A stretch of DNA of 64,000 nt from Selaginella moellendorffii (GCF_000143415.4 NW_003314277.1:1213139-1277138); one strand, 5' to 3'. Numbered from the stretch's first letter, positions 44,925 through 57,274 are shown. The notes: a model not told the origin generated them from the sequence alone. Program-made: numbers and translations.

Positions 44925-45913
44925 GACCGCGGACGAGTTTCGCAATCTTCAAACTGTGCTGAAGGAAGCTGCTTTTAACAAGACTGTCATCGTGACTCCT
45001 TTGAATAAGGCTTGGGCATCAGAACTGCTATCCTACTTCCTGGCTAGCTTCCAAGACGGTGACGATACGACTCACCTTCTTCCGACGCTGCTGATCTTCA
45101 CGTTGGATCCATCTGCGCACAAGAAATGCCTGGAAGCTCATCCGCACTGCATCCTCCTTGAGAGCAATGGCGTGGACCGGCTTCTCTTTCAGCAGAGAAG
45201 CCGTACATGACTCGGGACTACTTGAGAATGACAAGGAAGAAAATATCGTTCTACAGATGGGATACAACTTCATCTTCTCGGTAAAACTTTGAACCACTTT
45301 CTCCTTGCCTTCCTGTACTAATTCTTCTCCAGGAATTGTCTCCAGGATGCAGACGTCTTGTGGCTGCGAAATCCCTTCTCGAATTTCTCTCCGGAAGCAG
45401 ACGTGGAGCTGGCTTGTGACTTTTTCAATGGCAACGAGACGGACATTCGCAACCAGGACAACACGGGGTTGATGCACGTGAGATCCAATAACCGGACGAT
45501 CGAGCTCTTCAAGTACTGGGACAGGCACGCCAAGTTCTACTACCACATCCACGACCAGGAAGTCTTCGACAGGATCAAGCTCCTCGCCGAGTTCCGGGCC
45601 ATAGGAGCCAAAGATTCGGTTCATGCCAACGGAGGTTTTCAGTGGGTTTTGCAAGCCAGCCAGCGACATGGAAAGAGTTTGCACCATTCACGCCAACTGC
45701 TGCCAGGGCCTCCGCTCCAAGCTTGCGGATTTGCAGCTCGTCCAAGAGGACTGGAACCATTTCATGCGGACCAGGAACAGAGCAAATCGGCCCAAGAGGT
45801 TTCGAGCTCCGAGGATATGCCTCTTCTCGGCCTTTACGTCGAAACCGTGCTACAGGTCTTGCTACAGTAGAAGTTTGAATGTTTCCGTTAAACTTGTTCT
45901 TCGATGGGACTAG
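44925..45913 (+). pseudogene. GT77-type nucleotide-diphospho-sugar transferase pseudogene
   Basis: After an acceptor at about 44925 comes TADEFRNLQTVLKEAAFNKT, VIVTPLNKAWASELLSYFL and LLESNGVDRLLF. A second exon from about 45351 has the DxD-like core DADVLWLRNPFSNFSPEADV, ELACDFFNGNETDIRN, NNRTIELFKYWD and HDQEVFDRIKLL, as in plant GT77 family proteins. Continuing the family pattern (RFMPTEVFSGFCKP, VCTIHANCCQGL) needs a frame change at about 45614, where one extra base follows GCCAAA. A second break lies at about 45195-45270. These breaks argue for a pseudogene unless the assembly is wrong. Confidence 0.7.
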
Positions 45914-46016
45914 GAAAACTTGTTTTCATCAGATTTTCAATGAGTTCTTGTAAGTGCATAATGCTTCCTGTTTTGTGAATTGCCAGTTTTCACCCTCATT
46001 CATATAGAGATTTGCA

Positions 46017-47057
46017 GCTCAGCTGGGGAGTTGCAAAGTTAGCTCTGAAGCCAGCTTGCTTGTTTCTCTATCAGGTCGACCGAGTTTTGATCCGGTGGAA
46101 GGCTGGGCTTGCAAAACTGCGAAGGGGATGAAACGAACAGCAACTGGATGCCCCGGGCACATCCTGCATCCAGCAGAGAATGGGATCGTCTCCCGAAAGG
46201 CTCCACGGTGCTCATGGACATCTGGCAATCGGAAGAGATCCAAAACACTGGCCTAACCCAGAAGACTTTCGTCGTACCGTGTAGCTGGCTAATGCCTCTT
46301 TCAGGATTGCGTGCATGTAAGGCAAGCTGGGGACATCAAGAGGCGCTTGGTCCCAATTGCGTCTTGGATTTCTTCATGCGGTTTTTGCATGACATAGGGG
46401 TTCTGAATCATTTCTGCCATCGCCCAGTACAGCTCCCTTCATGCTGTCAATTCAGCTGCAACCAGATCAAGAACTTTGCGTTTACTTACAGTGAGCAGGG
46501 CCATGTCTGAGAGATTATTATCAGCAGCGTCTTGCAGAGACAAAAGCACATCCGTCCAGTCCTTGGGAATCAATTCCTGGCCCGAGGATTCAATCTCGAG
46601 TTTGCAACTTTGACATCAAATCGTCCCTTATTCTCTGGTTCACTCCATGGAGATCAAGACAATCAAGTGGCGGTATGAACTTCCCAACATTGATGCTCAG
46701 GGTCTGCTTCTCAATCAGGCTGATCAGGTCCAAATAGAACCTGGCAGAACGCACTAGAGACAAACTTACCTATGAATTCTGTGAGTTTGATGACTTTGGA
46801 GGCAGTGGCAAGATGTCCAACATCTTTGACTATGAGCTCCATTTCAGATTCTTGGTAAGCAGCAGCAGCATCCAGCCTGGAGTGAGCAAGTGTAGAGATG
46901 GTGATCATCTTTAGGTTCTTTCAGAACCGTAAGGAGTAAGCATAACATCTTTCCATTTGAAGTTGAAAATGGAGTTTTAGTTTTTCTTCCACTAGATAGT
47001 TGAGGTGTATGTGCCGAGAGGAGTAACTTTATAATGCCTTTTAAAATATTAATGTTC
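46017..47057 (-). pseudogene. Cytochrome P450 pseudogene, inverted copy B
   Basis: The minus strand repeats copy A (AHSRLDAAAAYQESEMELIV, KLTEFIGKFVSSAFCQVLFG). It continues further than A through a decayed WxxP region (LFRLPDVHEHRGAF) to the heme-binding loop (PFSAGCRMCPGHPVAVRF) and a C-terminus ending TLQLPS. The heme Cys is present. Frame changes in the middle make it non-functional. Confidence 0.75.
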
Positions 47058-47748
47058 TTATGTGTGTATGGAATATAGAAAGGGAATCTAAAAAAGGTGT
47101 ATATCAATTAACCCAAATAAAAGCAAGTGGTCTAAATTGAAATCACTCTAACAACTACTAAAATCCCACTGCACTAATATTAGTATATAGCATTATAGTT
47201 GTATATTTGGCTCTCACATCATCCCCTCTTTTCGGAATAATGGAAGATCATCAAAGTTCCTTCATAGATAGGTTAGGATTTGGAGGAATATCAAGAGGAG
47301 GCATTAATGAATCTATAGGGGGTTATTAATTGTTCCTAATCCCTTTGTATGAAATGTTTCAATTGTTGTATATGCACAATTTATAGAAGATTGGTGTGTT
47401 GAATGTCATGCTAAACCTCATAAACTTGCAGTCCAACTTGCTACAACACCTGATATAATCCTTTTCATTGCCCTTTACATAAATCATGTACCATAAGATG
47501 ACAAAAACAAACTAACACCAAGTCATCCACTTTATACTCTATATGTGGATGATGATGGGAGTTGTAGTGCCATTTTTATTCCACTTGTACGCAACTTAAG
47601 TGTTCGGTAGATATAGCAATTGCGAAAGTAAACCCAACTCTGTTAGTAATATTGGATTATGACTATATAAAAGTTTATATGGTGAAGCATCAATAGAACT
47701 TTGCACCCTTATGACATATGCATACCAAAGAGATGGCAAATAACCATC

Positions 47749-47772
47749 AAGCTCTATTTCGTTAAAGTGGGA
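47749..47772. repeat. Left terminal inverted repeat
   Basis: 24 bp, the exact reverse complement of 60395-60418. Confidence 0.95.
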
Positions 47773-48408
47773 TTTATTCAGTAAAATGGGACTAGGTACA
47801 AATTTTCAAGTATTTGAAAATGACATGAAATTATATGTTTTTTGTCCAGGGGCTAGACATATCTGGGGCATGGTGACTAGCGCGGTGACTTTGTGTCCAG
47901 ACTGAGTCCATCTGGTTGTATAATAAATCTCATTGTCAAGATGAACAAGCCGAATCTGAAGCTAAAGAAGAGCGATGGCATGCGCGCACACACTATTTGT
48001 TTGTTCATTAAGCGTGTGGTGAGCTTTCCAAGATGAACGTCATTCCTATTAGCTAGACATATAACTTAATGGTGAGAACATTTAGATATTATTCAATGTT
48101 ATCTTTTTCTAACGAATCTAATTGTGAAGGTGTAGCAAGAGGCATTGCTAGTCTGGAGAAGTCATTTAACTCATTTGACCCTTAGTGTATTTTCATGAAA
48201 CTAAATAACATTCATATTATTAAGGAATTTCTCTAGTACCTTTTTTTTACGACATAGAGGCTTGCATTTCTTTCAAAGGTGATTTAGTAAAAGGCCTGAG
48301 GGCACATGCCATTCTATTTCTCAGACCGGTATTAAGATATACTAGTGCAAAGGGAAAAAGGTATTTGGTGATCAAGTAAATGGCATGAGGGCACACGCCA
48401 TTATAAGC

Positions 48409-48666
48409 CTAAGCGCTAGTGGACACCTCCTTTTTGGTACTCTCAGCGGTACTATCATCCTTCTCCGGGTCAGTTGTTTTGCTTTGGATTGTTGTCTTTG
48501 ACGTTACTGGGGCGTTCTCGATAGTTGTTAATGTTACCGTTTGTTCAGAAAAATGATCACCTGGAGTATAGTACGGGGAGTTTGGAAGACTTATATATTC
48601 TACATCTTCACCTATTTCCTTCTCCGTCTCCTTTTCTGCCTCACTTACAGATTTTGTGCTTGCCAT
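48409..48666 (-). CDS. Small acidic hypothetical protein in the TIR element
   Basis: An 85-residue frame from the ATG at 48666: KSVSEAEKETEKEIGEDVEY followed by a Thr/Ser-rich tail. I do not recognise a domain. It lies downstream of the transposase gene on the same strand and could be an independent small gene, a 3' exon of a longer transcript, or chance. Confidence 0.3.
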   Translation of the reverse strand: MASTKSVSEAEKETEKEIGEDVEYISLPNSPYYTPGDHFSEQTVTLTTIENAPVTSKTTIQSKTTDPEKDDSTAESTKKEVSTSA

Positions 48667-49306
48667 GAGAACGCTCTTCACCCTAAAATATGGAGTTCGT
48701 TGTGTTATAAAAGGAAACCAACACACACGCTGCAAGGGAATGATGGTACATAAAGCATGTAAGCCCACAATATGGGTTTATGTGCCATTAATATGGGCCA
48801 CACGCCATATTATTAGATTTATGCACGTGTGATTGGTAAATGCATATGTCACATCATCTTTGTTTTACCTCACACACTATATCAGGCCTAATGAACCATA
48901 TCACATGTGCGCATATGCTATATATATGGAGAAGTATTATGCAAGGATAGAAAAATTCAATGCATGATTGTGGAGAGCAATGGCATGAAGCCACATGCTA
49001 AATAACATTTTAGAGAAAGAATTAAAATAAAAACATGCAAACAATACTGAGTGGACCAAGACTTAGAAGTGCACAATTGAATGAGGTATTTCTAATAAAT
49101 ATTTCACTCACCTCATATAGGAATGGCTACCACTCTCAAATGGCGTATCGCCTCATGCCATCACCTCGCAATTTGTTATAACAATCCGATGAATTCATAT
49201 TCGGCTTGTTCACCTTGAACTTTAAGTAAGATTTGCTAGAACAACTAAGAATTTATACTTGTTATTTGTATCATCTCACCTAGGAATGGCGTAAGGCCAC
49301 ATGCCA

Positions 49307-52191
49307 TCACGCCTCCTTTGATTCAGATTCGGATTGTTCACCTTGAAATAAAATACATTAGAAACTTAGTAAAGGAATATTAATGAATCTCACCTTGAAC
49401 CCGGGCTATGAATGCTCTTGCTGCATCTCTTGCATGGTCTGGCAAGGTGATGGTGGCACTCTGCTTCCGCATCCAACCATGCACAACATTATCCACCGAT
49501 ATGCTCATGCTGGGATCCCTTGGATTCAGCACCCATCTCTTTTCTAGGCAATCCTTCGTATATCCGAAACATGGCTTGAACCACTCCACAGTTACATTAA
49601 AGGAGTTAGTTTCCGCGTCCTCCTCTGCATCAGTGATGCAGCGCCCCACCCATATCATTTGTTTTTTATTACTGGGTCTGACAAGCACGACCATTCCTTT
49701 GCAGACCTGTACTGGATTGAATGCTGAATCCGGCTTCTTGTTCCTCGGCCCACAATAGTGATCATCAACATCGTTATCTGTCACTGCATTTCCAGAGGAC
49801 ATTGTTCCGCTACTATCTGGTGCTCTGGGTTCTGGCCAAAAGGACTCTTCCAATTCTTCATATACAACTGGCCCATTTTGGATAGCAGATATAATCTTCT
49901 CCCAGTATTCGATCAAAGGCTTGCACCTCTGAAAATAGGATTCTCCACCAAACACCAACCCCCTCTTCCAGAAGGCAATATGCTGTCTAATCCCGGCCAC
50001 TATACTTTCCTGGTCTTTGAGTCCATCCGGGTGTATCGGCCGTGGGGAACCCTGAGGAATCATAGGTTCCCCAGTTATGGGATCTCTCTTGAAGACTTCA
50101 ATGCCGTCCACTGGCAGCCACACTGTGTCCCATTCTCTCATCTTGTACCTCATCACTGGAGCACTGTCGCGCATGCTGAAATGAAATTGAAGAGGCTTGG
50201 AGTGGCCAATCAGCGTTTCGGATCCGTCCCTAATGTAGCCTCTTACAAACCCCTTAAAGTCTGGAACCTCTGTCACAAGTGCAGCTTCAACAGTGCCTTT
50301 GATGCAATTTTGGAATTCATCGTAGAGTTGTGGGAGGGTGAGGACATTGGATCGCCGGAGGGACTCTGCCAGGTGACTGAACATGGCATCGACGTCTTCA
50401 TGAGTGTGCCCAACTATGAGAAAGCCAAGTGTAACCGTTTCAAATATGCCTTTGGCAACAAGCATCGCCAAGTACGCGAAGACGTACATGTTTTTGTTCT
50501 CACTGCCAGCATTGTCTGTTTGGAGCAGAAGATGGGGTGGAAGGCCACATCGGCCGCAAGAACTTCCTTGAGATTCTACTTCGTTTGGATGAGGCTGTGC
50601 ATTCACTGGGCGACCAGCCTCGTCGGAATGGCATGAGGCCTCACGTGATAACCCTACAATCTGACGGCCAACATATTCACTAGGATGGCATGGGGCCCCA
50701 CGCGATACTGCAAGCCTTTGCTCCTCCTCCAGCTGAACCCTGTATGGGGTTCGATCGACAAGGGCCTTATGCAAGGGTTGGCCGTTCAGCTCAGTCTGCG
50801 CACTTTGTAGAGACTTTAAGTGTTTTGCTAGGGACGCAATCATCATGTTTGCACCCCCGCCACCCCATAGAGGTACAAAGAAGTTCCCATAGTTCTGGGC
50901 ACCATGCCCATGAGCGATTATGCCAAACAGAGACACAGACAGCTGCATGGATGAAGAGATTGCCTTGGGGGCAGGATTGAGTCGAGGTAAGCATGTCTTT
51001 TTCTGGTCCATTTTGTCATGGATGATGCAGAGGTAAGAGTCAGGTCTCTCCATGGAGAGAATCCTGTTATGATAATATGCAGTCCTGCAGCTTCTCTGCT
51101 CGATGTTGGGTGTCTCGTGTTCCATCTTCCAAGAGGCGGGTTTTATGTGGTTGCTGCTCGCTACATGTCTTGACAAACCTCTTGAAGATTGCCTCTCCAT
51201 ATACAACATGACCCCTGGTTTTGTGCGTACCATCATTCCCATGGACTGCCTGTTGAACCCTTTGTTCCTCGAACTCAGTTTTGATTCTGTAGAATGTGGT
51301 TCGAGGGACTCCATAAATGATTCTCCATGCCTTCATGCAGACCAAACCCCTCTGGAAGACCATGCCCCCCACCTGATGTTCTGAAGCATCAACAGATGAC
51401 CGTAATGCCTCATACACAAAATTGCGAGCTGCCTTCCAGGACAATGTCTTGTATCTTGCTCTCTCCTCTTCAATAGCATCCCAATCAGCATGTTGACAGC
51501 ACCTCCTCTTGCAACAAGCAACTGTCGAGACCATTCGAACCTCCATCGCCATTTTCTGCCTTTTCGGTTCGTTGCTCAGATCCCTTTGGCTGCGCTTTAG
51601 GAAGGTGTACTTTCTTTTCCCATGAAGAGATGTTCTGTCATCAGTTGTAGTGGTGTTTGATTGTGAATCCTTCACATTCTCAAACACTAAGTGCCTCAAT
51701 TTCCACCGCACAATGCTTCCAATAGTCAGACTGTTTTCTTCTGTGTCAACAACCTCTAAAATCGCAACTCCAATATCATCCCAGCCTAATTCTTGATTAG
51801 CAACCGCATCTCTTGGATCGACAACTGTGGCTAAGCCCTCAGCTACCACCTCCCCCTCGGGGTTGTTTAGAAACACCTTTGCCTGAATCCATGTAGCATG
51901 GTTCTTAAGATCCACGGAGGGAACATGCGTCACACTTGCGCTGTCCCCAACATCTGCTTTCTTCTGAAGATTTTTCAAGGCAACAACAACATTTACCCCG
52001 ACGACCATCTCTCCTCGTTCAATAGCAACCACATTCCCATCGAAGACAGTCTCTACTGATACAGCAGCATTGCCTTCCCCAAGCCTTTGACAGTGTATAA
52101 CAAAGTTCCGATCCATAGACACAAAGGTCCCTTTTGCAACTCTCTTCCCACCATTCAAAATGTAAACCTTTTCCCCAACCCTGAAGGCCAT
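49307..52191 (-). CDS. DUF7869/DDE-like transposase gene (one frame break)
   Basis: The first frame (52191-51067) begins MAFRVGEKVYILNGG and contains a Cys-rich segment (VACCKRRCCQ) and a helix-turn-helix-like GVPRTTFYRIKTEFEE. Near 51070 the reading must move to a second frame (HNRILSMERPDSYLC), whose body holds IIHDKMDQKKTCLPRL, LLQTDNAGSENKN and FLIVGHTHEDVDAMFSHL. This is the pattern of the plant DUF7869 family, with acidic residues spaced like a DDE/RNase H-fold transposase core. A GT-AG intron (49393-49342) joins a last exon ending GEQSESESKEA at 49307. The C-terminus has a chromo/BAH-like KGMVVLVRP...MIWVGRC region. Two palindromes lie inside the core as coded linkers. The frame break suggests this copy is inactive. 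Confidence 0.65.
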
Positions 52192-52555
52192 TCTGAAAGT
52201 GCAGAAAAGAAGTTAAGACCATACAAAAAATGATTGGAGAATGGCCTAAATCATAACATACCAAAAAACCTCAATAGCATGAGGCCACATGCCATTATTC
52301 AAACATGCTATTACACCCACGTGAAATTTCGCATTCACAAAATTGGCATGAGGCCTCATGCCATCTTGATATACACACAGCTGCAGGCAAGTAAAAACAT
52401 ACATGACAATACGCTAGCCATGAAATTGCAAGGGCCCAAGATGGCATGTGGCCTCATGCCATTTCTAAATGTGGTCCTAAGCCATTCCATGGTGAACATA
52501 CCAGGAAGCACAAGTGCCGAATATCAAGAGGAAGCGGTAGCCACACCAAAGACAG

Positions 52556-52700
52556 TGCCGCTCGCAACACCGCAACTACTCGTAGCGCCGCTCGCAACAC
52601 CGCAACTGCTCGTAGCGCCGCTCGCACAAACTGCCACTCGCATAAACTGCCGCTCGCAATGGCGCTCGCAATGCCGCAACCGCTCGTAGACGCATAAACC
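52556..52700. repeat. GC-rich tandem repeat, about 30-bp unit
   Basis: Units contain GCCGCTCGCAACACCGCAAC and CTCGTAGC, two clear copies followed by degenerate ones. Confidence 0.75.
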
Positions 52701-53489
52701 ACAGCTCACAACGCCGCTTACACAAGCAGCGTTGACTGCGCTCAGCGGAACCAAGAACACGGCGCACAAAAATGATAGACCTAGGAATGAGTTCGAGAAT
52801 TCAAAAATAACACACGCTTGAACGTCACATCAAATCCTCTGACAAACCAAATCTTATGATTCCTCTGACAAATTTCAAACTGAGTAGCTTCTAGACTTTG
52901 GTGTCGGAGGTTGAACTTTGTCACATCATGTCCTTGCCTTGATCCAGCTGTGCCATGTCAGTGATTCGAACTTTGCCATGCCATGTCAGCGATCCGCGCC
53001 AAGATTATTCGCCGTGTAAAGGAATAATTATGCTGTGTGTGTACGTCCATTTATAGCAATATAAGGCCACATGCCATTCAAAGAATAATGCTAGTCGAGC
53101 ATTTTTTGGTGCATTTTTGGGTTCAAAATTGCATGAGCCCACACACTATAAAGTTTACCTGTACCAAAAATAGAAACAGCTTTATTTACTTGGGAATTTA
53201 AGTGGTTGAGGCATTTTTAAACTTACAAACACATGCCCTACTTACATTCCTTTGATTGCTTAAAATTCAAAAATATTATAAACCTTTCTTTTTGCATTTT
53301 CAATGTTTTCAATTATGGTTTTTGATTTTTGCAGGACCAGCCTAGTAATCTATTTGCATCCCGTCATGTTTATAGCTAGCTTTCGTTTGTCCCCTTCGCT
53401 AGCCTGAGATACATCTGCTCGGCATCTGCCTCTTACAGCATTTGCCCAGAAAGGGCATCTTTCTTCACGCAGCATTTGCCACATGTTTA

Positions 53490-53510
53490 AGGTTTAGGGT
53501 TTAGGGTTTA
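53490..53510. repeat. Interstitial TTTAGGG telomere-type repeat
   Basis: Three consecutive plant-type telomere units (GGTTTAGGGTTTAGGG...) lie inside the TIR element. Confidence 0.85.
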
Positions 53511-54417
53511 GCAATTCAGTAGCTTGATAAACATGCAAATACAAAACCTGATGCAAAATCCTTTGATATGTCACAATGCCCCTAGGACCATAAACACATT
53601 TCAATAGAGAAGGTCCTTTCATTTCATAACTCCTTACGTAGATCTTGGTGAAACTAGAATTAGTGAAGTTAGTTTCTTGTGATCCCACATCTGATTGTGA
53701 TGTCCCTTTGCAGTGTCGATGGAAAGGTCAATGCACACCAAACTGTAAAATCTTGGAGCAAAATAACGGTCAGATCTATGGCAAATGCCCCTGAAATATT
53801 GTAAGGCTCGTGTGGTCTCATGTGGTGTCCGATCGAGATGCTTCTTTTCAGGGTCATCAAGAAAGACATTGTATACCATTCTGTAAAATCTAGTTGCGAT
53901 CTAACGGTTGGATCTCCAGAAAACTCAAAAAAATCTCGCGCGTGTTAGAATATTCTAGGAATATACTCCTATGTGCCCCTGAAAATGGCATGCGGCCCCA
54001 CGCCATTCAAGAGATAACGCCAGATGACGCCGAGCATTTTTTGGTGCAATTTTTGGGATCAAAATTGCATGAGCCCACACGCTTGAACATCACATCAAAT
54101 CCTCTGACAAACCAGATCTTATAATTCTATCTGGCATTTTTGGAAATACAAGATGCTTTGGAATATCCAATCATGCATGGTATAAATATAGCGAGGGTAT
54201 TAAATGATATCCCAATCATGATCTTTCTTTTGGATTTCGCGTGCATGCAGTCCGAGGAATGATGACGTTGCGGATTTCTTTTGGATTTCACGTGCATGCA
54301 TGCGCGCGGCGATCCAGAAATTAATGGTGGCGCCCAAGTCCGAGGAATGATGACGTGGCGGGATTACCAACCGTCGTGACATTTCGCGCGTGTGAGGTTA
54401 GGTTTTGCATTTTGCAT

Positions 54418-54540
54418 CGTACTCGCGCTCGTACACTCGCGCTCGTACACTCGCGCTCGTACACTCGCGCTCGTACACTCGCGCTCGTACACTCGCGCTC
54501 GTACACTCGCGCTCGCACACTCGCGCTCGCATCGCGCTCC
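54418..54540. repeat. 14-bp tandem array
   Basis: About eight units of ACTCGCGCTCGTAC, the last ones drifting to CTCGCGCTCGCA. Fourteen is not a multiple of three, so this is not a coding array. It lies about 330 bp upstream of the ParB-like gene start. Confidence 0.9.
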
Positions 54541-54874
54541 CACTCGCGATCACGCTCACATTCGCGCTCATCTACCTTCTCTACAGGTTTCTCGTGTGCA
54601 TTGGCGTCCACTCGTGCTTGCATCACACTCGCGCTCGCATCGCGCTCGTGTGCATCGGCGTCCACTTCAAGACACACCCAGTTTGTAACTTCGCCGCCAA
54701 CTCCGCCGCCCACTCCGCCACCCACACGCAGCCCACTTGGCGTCCCGGGAGATTTCAGCGCCACTCTCCAACTGTAAGTGGCAGAGTAGCCTTGCTGCTA
54801 CGATCCGCTGCACACACAGTGCACATTCGCCAGCGAGTCCGGCCTCGATTGTCACGGCCTCCATTCGGCTTCAA

Positions 54875-57224
54875 ATGGTAAGTCTTTTAGGCCAAGTAGA
54901 AAATGGCATGAGGCCACATGCCATTCAGTAGCAACATTGGCATGCACCGATTGGGCTCTCGAGTGCAGTCCGGTTACAGATGGCGTGTAGCCTCACGCCA
55001 TCTTAGGATGCAGCCTCAAGACATCTGATGCAGTGGTGAATGGCGTGTGGCCTCACGTTATTTCCAGCTGCTAGCTTTTCATCTGTCAGCTCTAATTGTT
55101 GTGCATTTCTGAACAGGCGAGGAATTGCGTTCTTCTTCCAGCCACTGTCAATGTGGATGTAGAGAAGGGGGAGGAGCTCACCAGTTGGACTTTCGGGATG
55201 GAAGGCGAGGATCTGAGGCTGTACAACACAGATGGTGGGAGAAAAGAATGCATGGGGATCCTCATCCAAGTGACAGACACTCCATGCAGTTCCATCCAAG
55301 AATATGGACTGGCACTTGTGGTAGAGATAGCGTCCGCCTTCAAGATCCACCTTGCACATCCTAGCGGCTTCCCAGAGGGGGGCAGCGGCTATGAGGAATT
55401 CCTAGAGGGAGCTAGGGAGAGGTTGTCCAGGAGGCCCACAATTTCAAAGACACTGCGGGTCTATGAAGATCACATGGAATCCACGGACCTCACCTACGGC
55501 GATGTTCAAAAACTATATTCCAACATTGAGACGTTGAGAGTGCCTCCAGTTCGCGAAGCAAAGGGGAAGGGGGTCAATCTGGAAACTACCCCGAAGCAGA
55601 AAAGGGTGGTCAAGCTCAAGCCGACGTTCGACTCTCCTGCAGCTCCAAAAAAGAAGCTACTCGGTGATGCCATTGCCTCGGGTTCGAACACTACACCCAC
55701 CAAAAAGAAGAGCCGCAAAGAGCAGAAAGAGCAAGAAGAGGCAGCAAAAATCGTCGCAGATAATAGTACTTGTTACTATTCCAACAAAGTATATACAATC
55801 GACGTGAGCCGTATCGACATCCAAAGCAAATACAACCACAGGCTAGTATCTGATGAGTGGGTGGAGAAACTGAAGCAGAAGATGCTGGCAAGTCCAGTAA
55901 CACCCGACATCGCAGACGTGATCCCCTACTACCGAACAATGAAGGGTGAGACGAGGTTTCCAAACTTGATCAATAGGAAGGTGTTGGACGATCAGAACAT
56001 CCGGTTCTATGCCGTCTCCGGGCAGCATTCTAGCTTGGCGATGCAAGAGATAGTTGTGGATATTATGGTGGGCGAGGAGGTGAAGAAAGTCTTCAAGACA
56101 AGAGTTGTCCGCCTGATAAAAGGCAACTCGCCCCTCCGATCTATCATATCCATCTCCCACGCACAAAATGTCAAGCAAGAAACGTGCTACAAATCGGGTC
56201 TGCACGAGACATTGGCACGAACACGGAAGCTCTGGGTTCAACTGAAGAAGCCACAAAAACCAGGACATGGACGTGCACTAGCAACTAGCGCCTGGCAGGT
56301 AAGCCTCGTTGCATGTGGCATAGCATGTGGCCTCACGCCATTTCCATTGCAGGAATTCTCGAGTCTTCTCTCGAAAACACTGGGGGTCAATGACACACTC
56401 AGCATCCATAACATTCTACTCGCGACAAAAGTTGTTTTTGACAAATGGGTAAATGTGCTGAGGAGGTACCATGACGGGGAGTTGCTAAACTCAATGGGTG
56501 TGGAGGACAGCCGGAAGCCCAATGATTTGAAGCTCAACGCCTTGCGTTTCTCGCGGTCTCTAGACAACGACGACCTTCTGACAGTGGCTAATGCTCTTCT
56601 ACGTGGTGAGGTAGTCTTCAACAAGACCAAAATGACTCCCGGCCATATTATGATATACGAGGACTTGTGCACGACTTTGAGAGCTCGTGCGCTATTGAAG
56701 GATTGGATCTTTGAGCAAGTGGCCGTGGAGAGGGTGAGCATCGACACCACGCAAGAGATGATGGAAGAGCTGGAGTTGTCAAATGAAGACATCGACGACT
56801 ACATGAAGGGGGCCCCCAAGTTCATCGATCTGCTACGGGATGCCACGAAAAGTAAAGCTGAGAAGTTGGATCAGTATCCAAATTTCATTAAGGGCCTTGT
56901 CGAACGAAGCTGGGAAGTCACTCCAGTCCCACTCTGCTGCAGGACCAATAACAAGGGCGAGTGTGAAGATGCGGACATTCGTCGGTATCTTCTTCTTAGC
57001 CATTATCCCATGGATCTCCTGCATCTCCTTGCCTTTTAACCGAGCCTTCACCTCGTTCAAGGGCAAATGCGTTGTCGAGTACAACTGTGGCGGACTATTC
57101 TTTCGAGCCGCACTACTCAAGGGTGTCCCGTGTGTTGCGGTGACAAACTCTATTGAAGAGGTGACTTCAATGAAGCATATAATTACAGTTGCCAAAGAAA
57201 AACAGTATCTTCTCTGCGAATCTG
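54875..57224 (+). CDS. ParB-like nuclease-domain protein of the TIR element
   Basis: A likely start codon (54875-54877) abuts a GTAAGT donor. The intron to 55116 holds three palindromes. Exon 55117-56298 encodes ARNCVLLPATVNVDVEKGEE, a Lys-rich linker (PKQKRVVKLKP, PTKKKSRKEQKEQ), then a ParB/Srx-like domain (VYTIDVSRIDIQSKYNHRLV, DEWVEKLKQKM, AVSGQHSSLAMQEI). The intron 56299-56352 contains one palindrome. The next exon is helical (LLSKTLGVNDTLSIHNILL, LTVANALLRGEVVFNK). Past about 56850 the frame changes, by a 91-bp intron (56851-56941) or a frameshift near 57035, into CVVEYNCGGLFFRAALLKGV, which is loosely like a methyltransferase glycine motif. The function is not known. ParB folds bind or cut DNA. 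Confidence 0.55.
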
Positions 57225-57274
57225 GTGAGTACGCACTTTAAGTTTAAATGTTATCTCACAAGCTCTGTATGCAG

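Larger units (their letters stand above)
52196..54874. other. Divergent spacer of the TIR element, repeat-rich
   Basis: This lies between the minus-strand transposase gene and the plus-strand ParB-like gene, so it should hold both promoters. It contains several palindromes, a GC-rich 30-bp repeat (52556-52700), a short telomere-type run (53490-53510), a 14-bp array (54418-54540), and a duplicated segment (53064-53150 and 53993-54082, sharing GCATTTTTTGGTGCA and AAAATTGCATGAGCCCACAC). Short frames seen here have no recognisable domain. Confidence 0.6.

Noticed and set aside
54737-54874. Extra N-terminal residues for the ParB-like protein
   Set aside because: That frame opens only with TTG; the ATG at 54875 next to a good donor is simpler.
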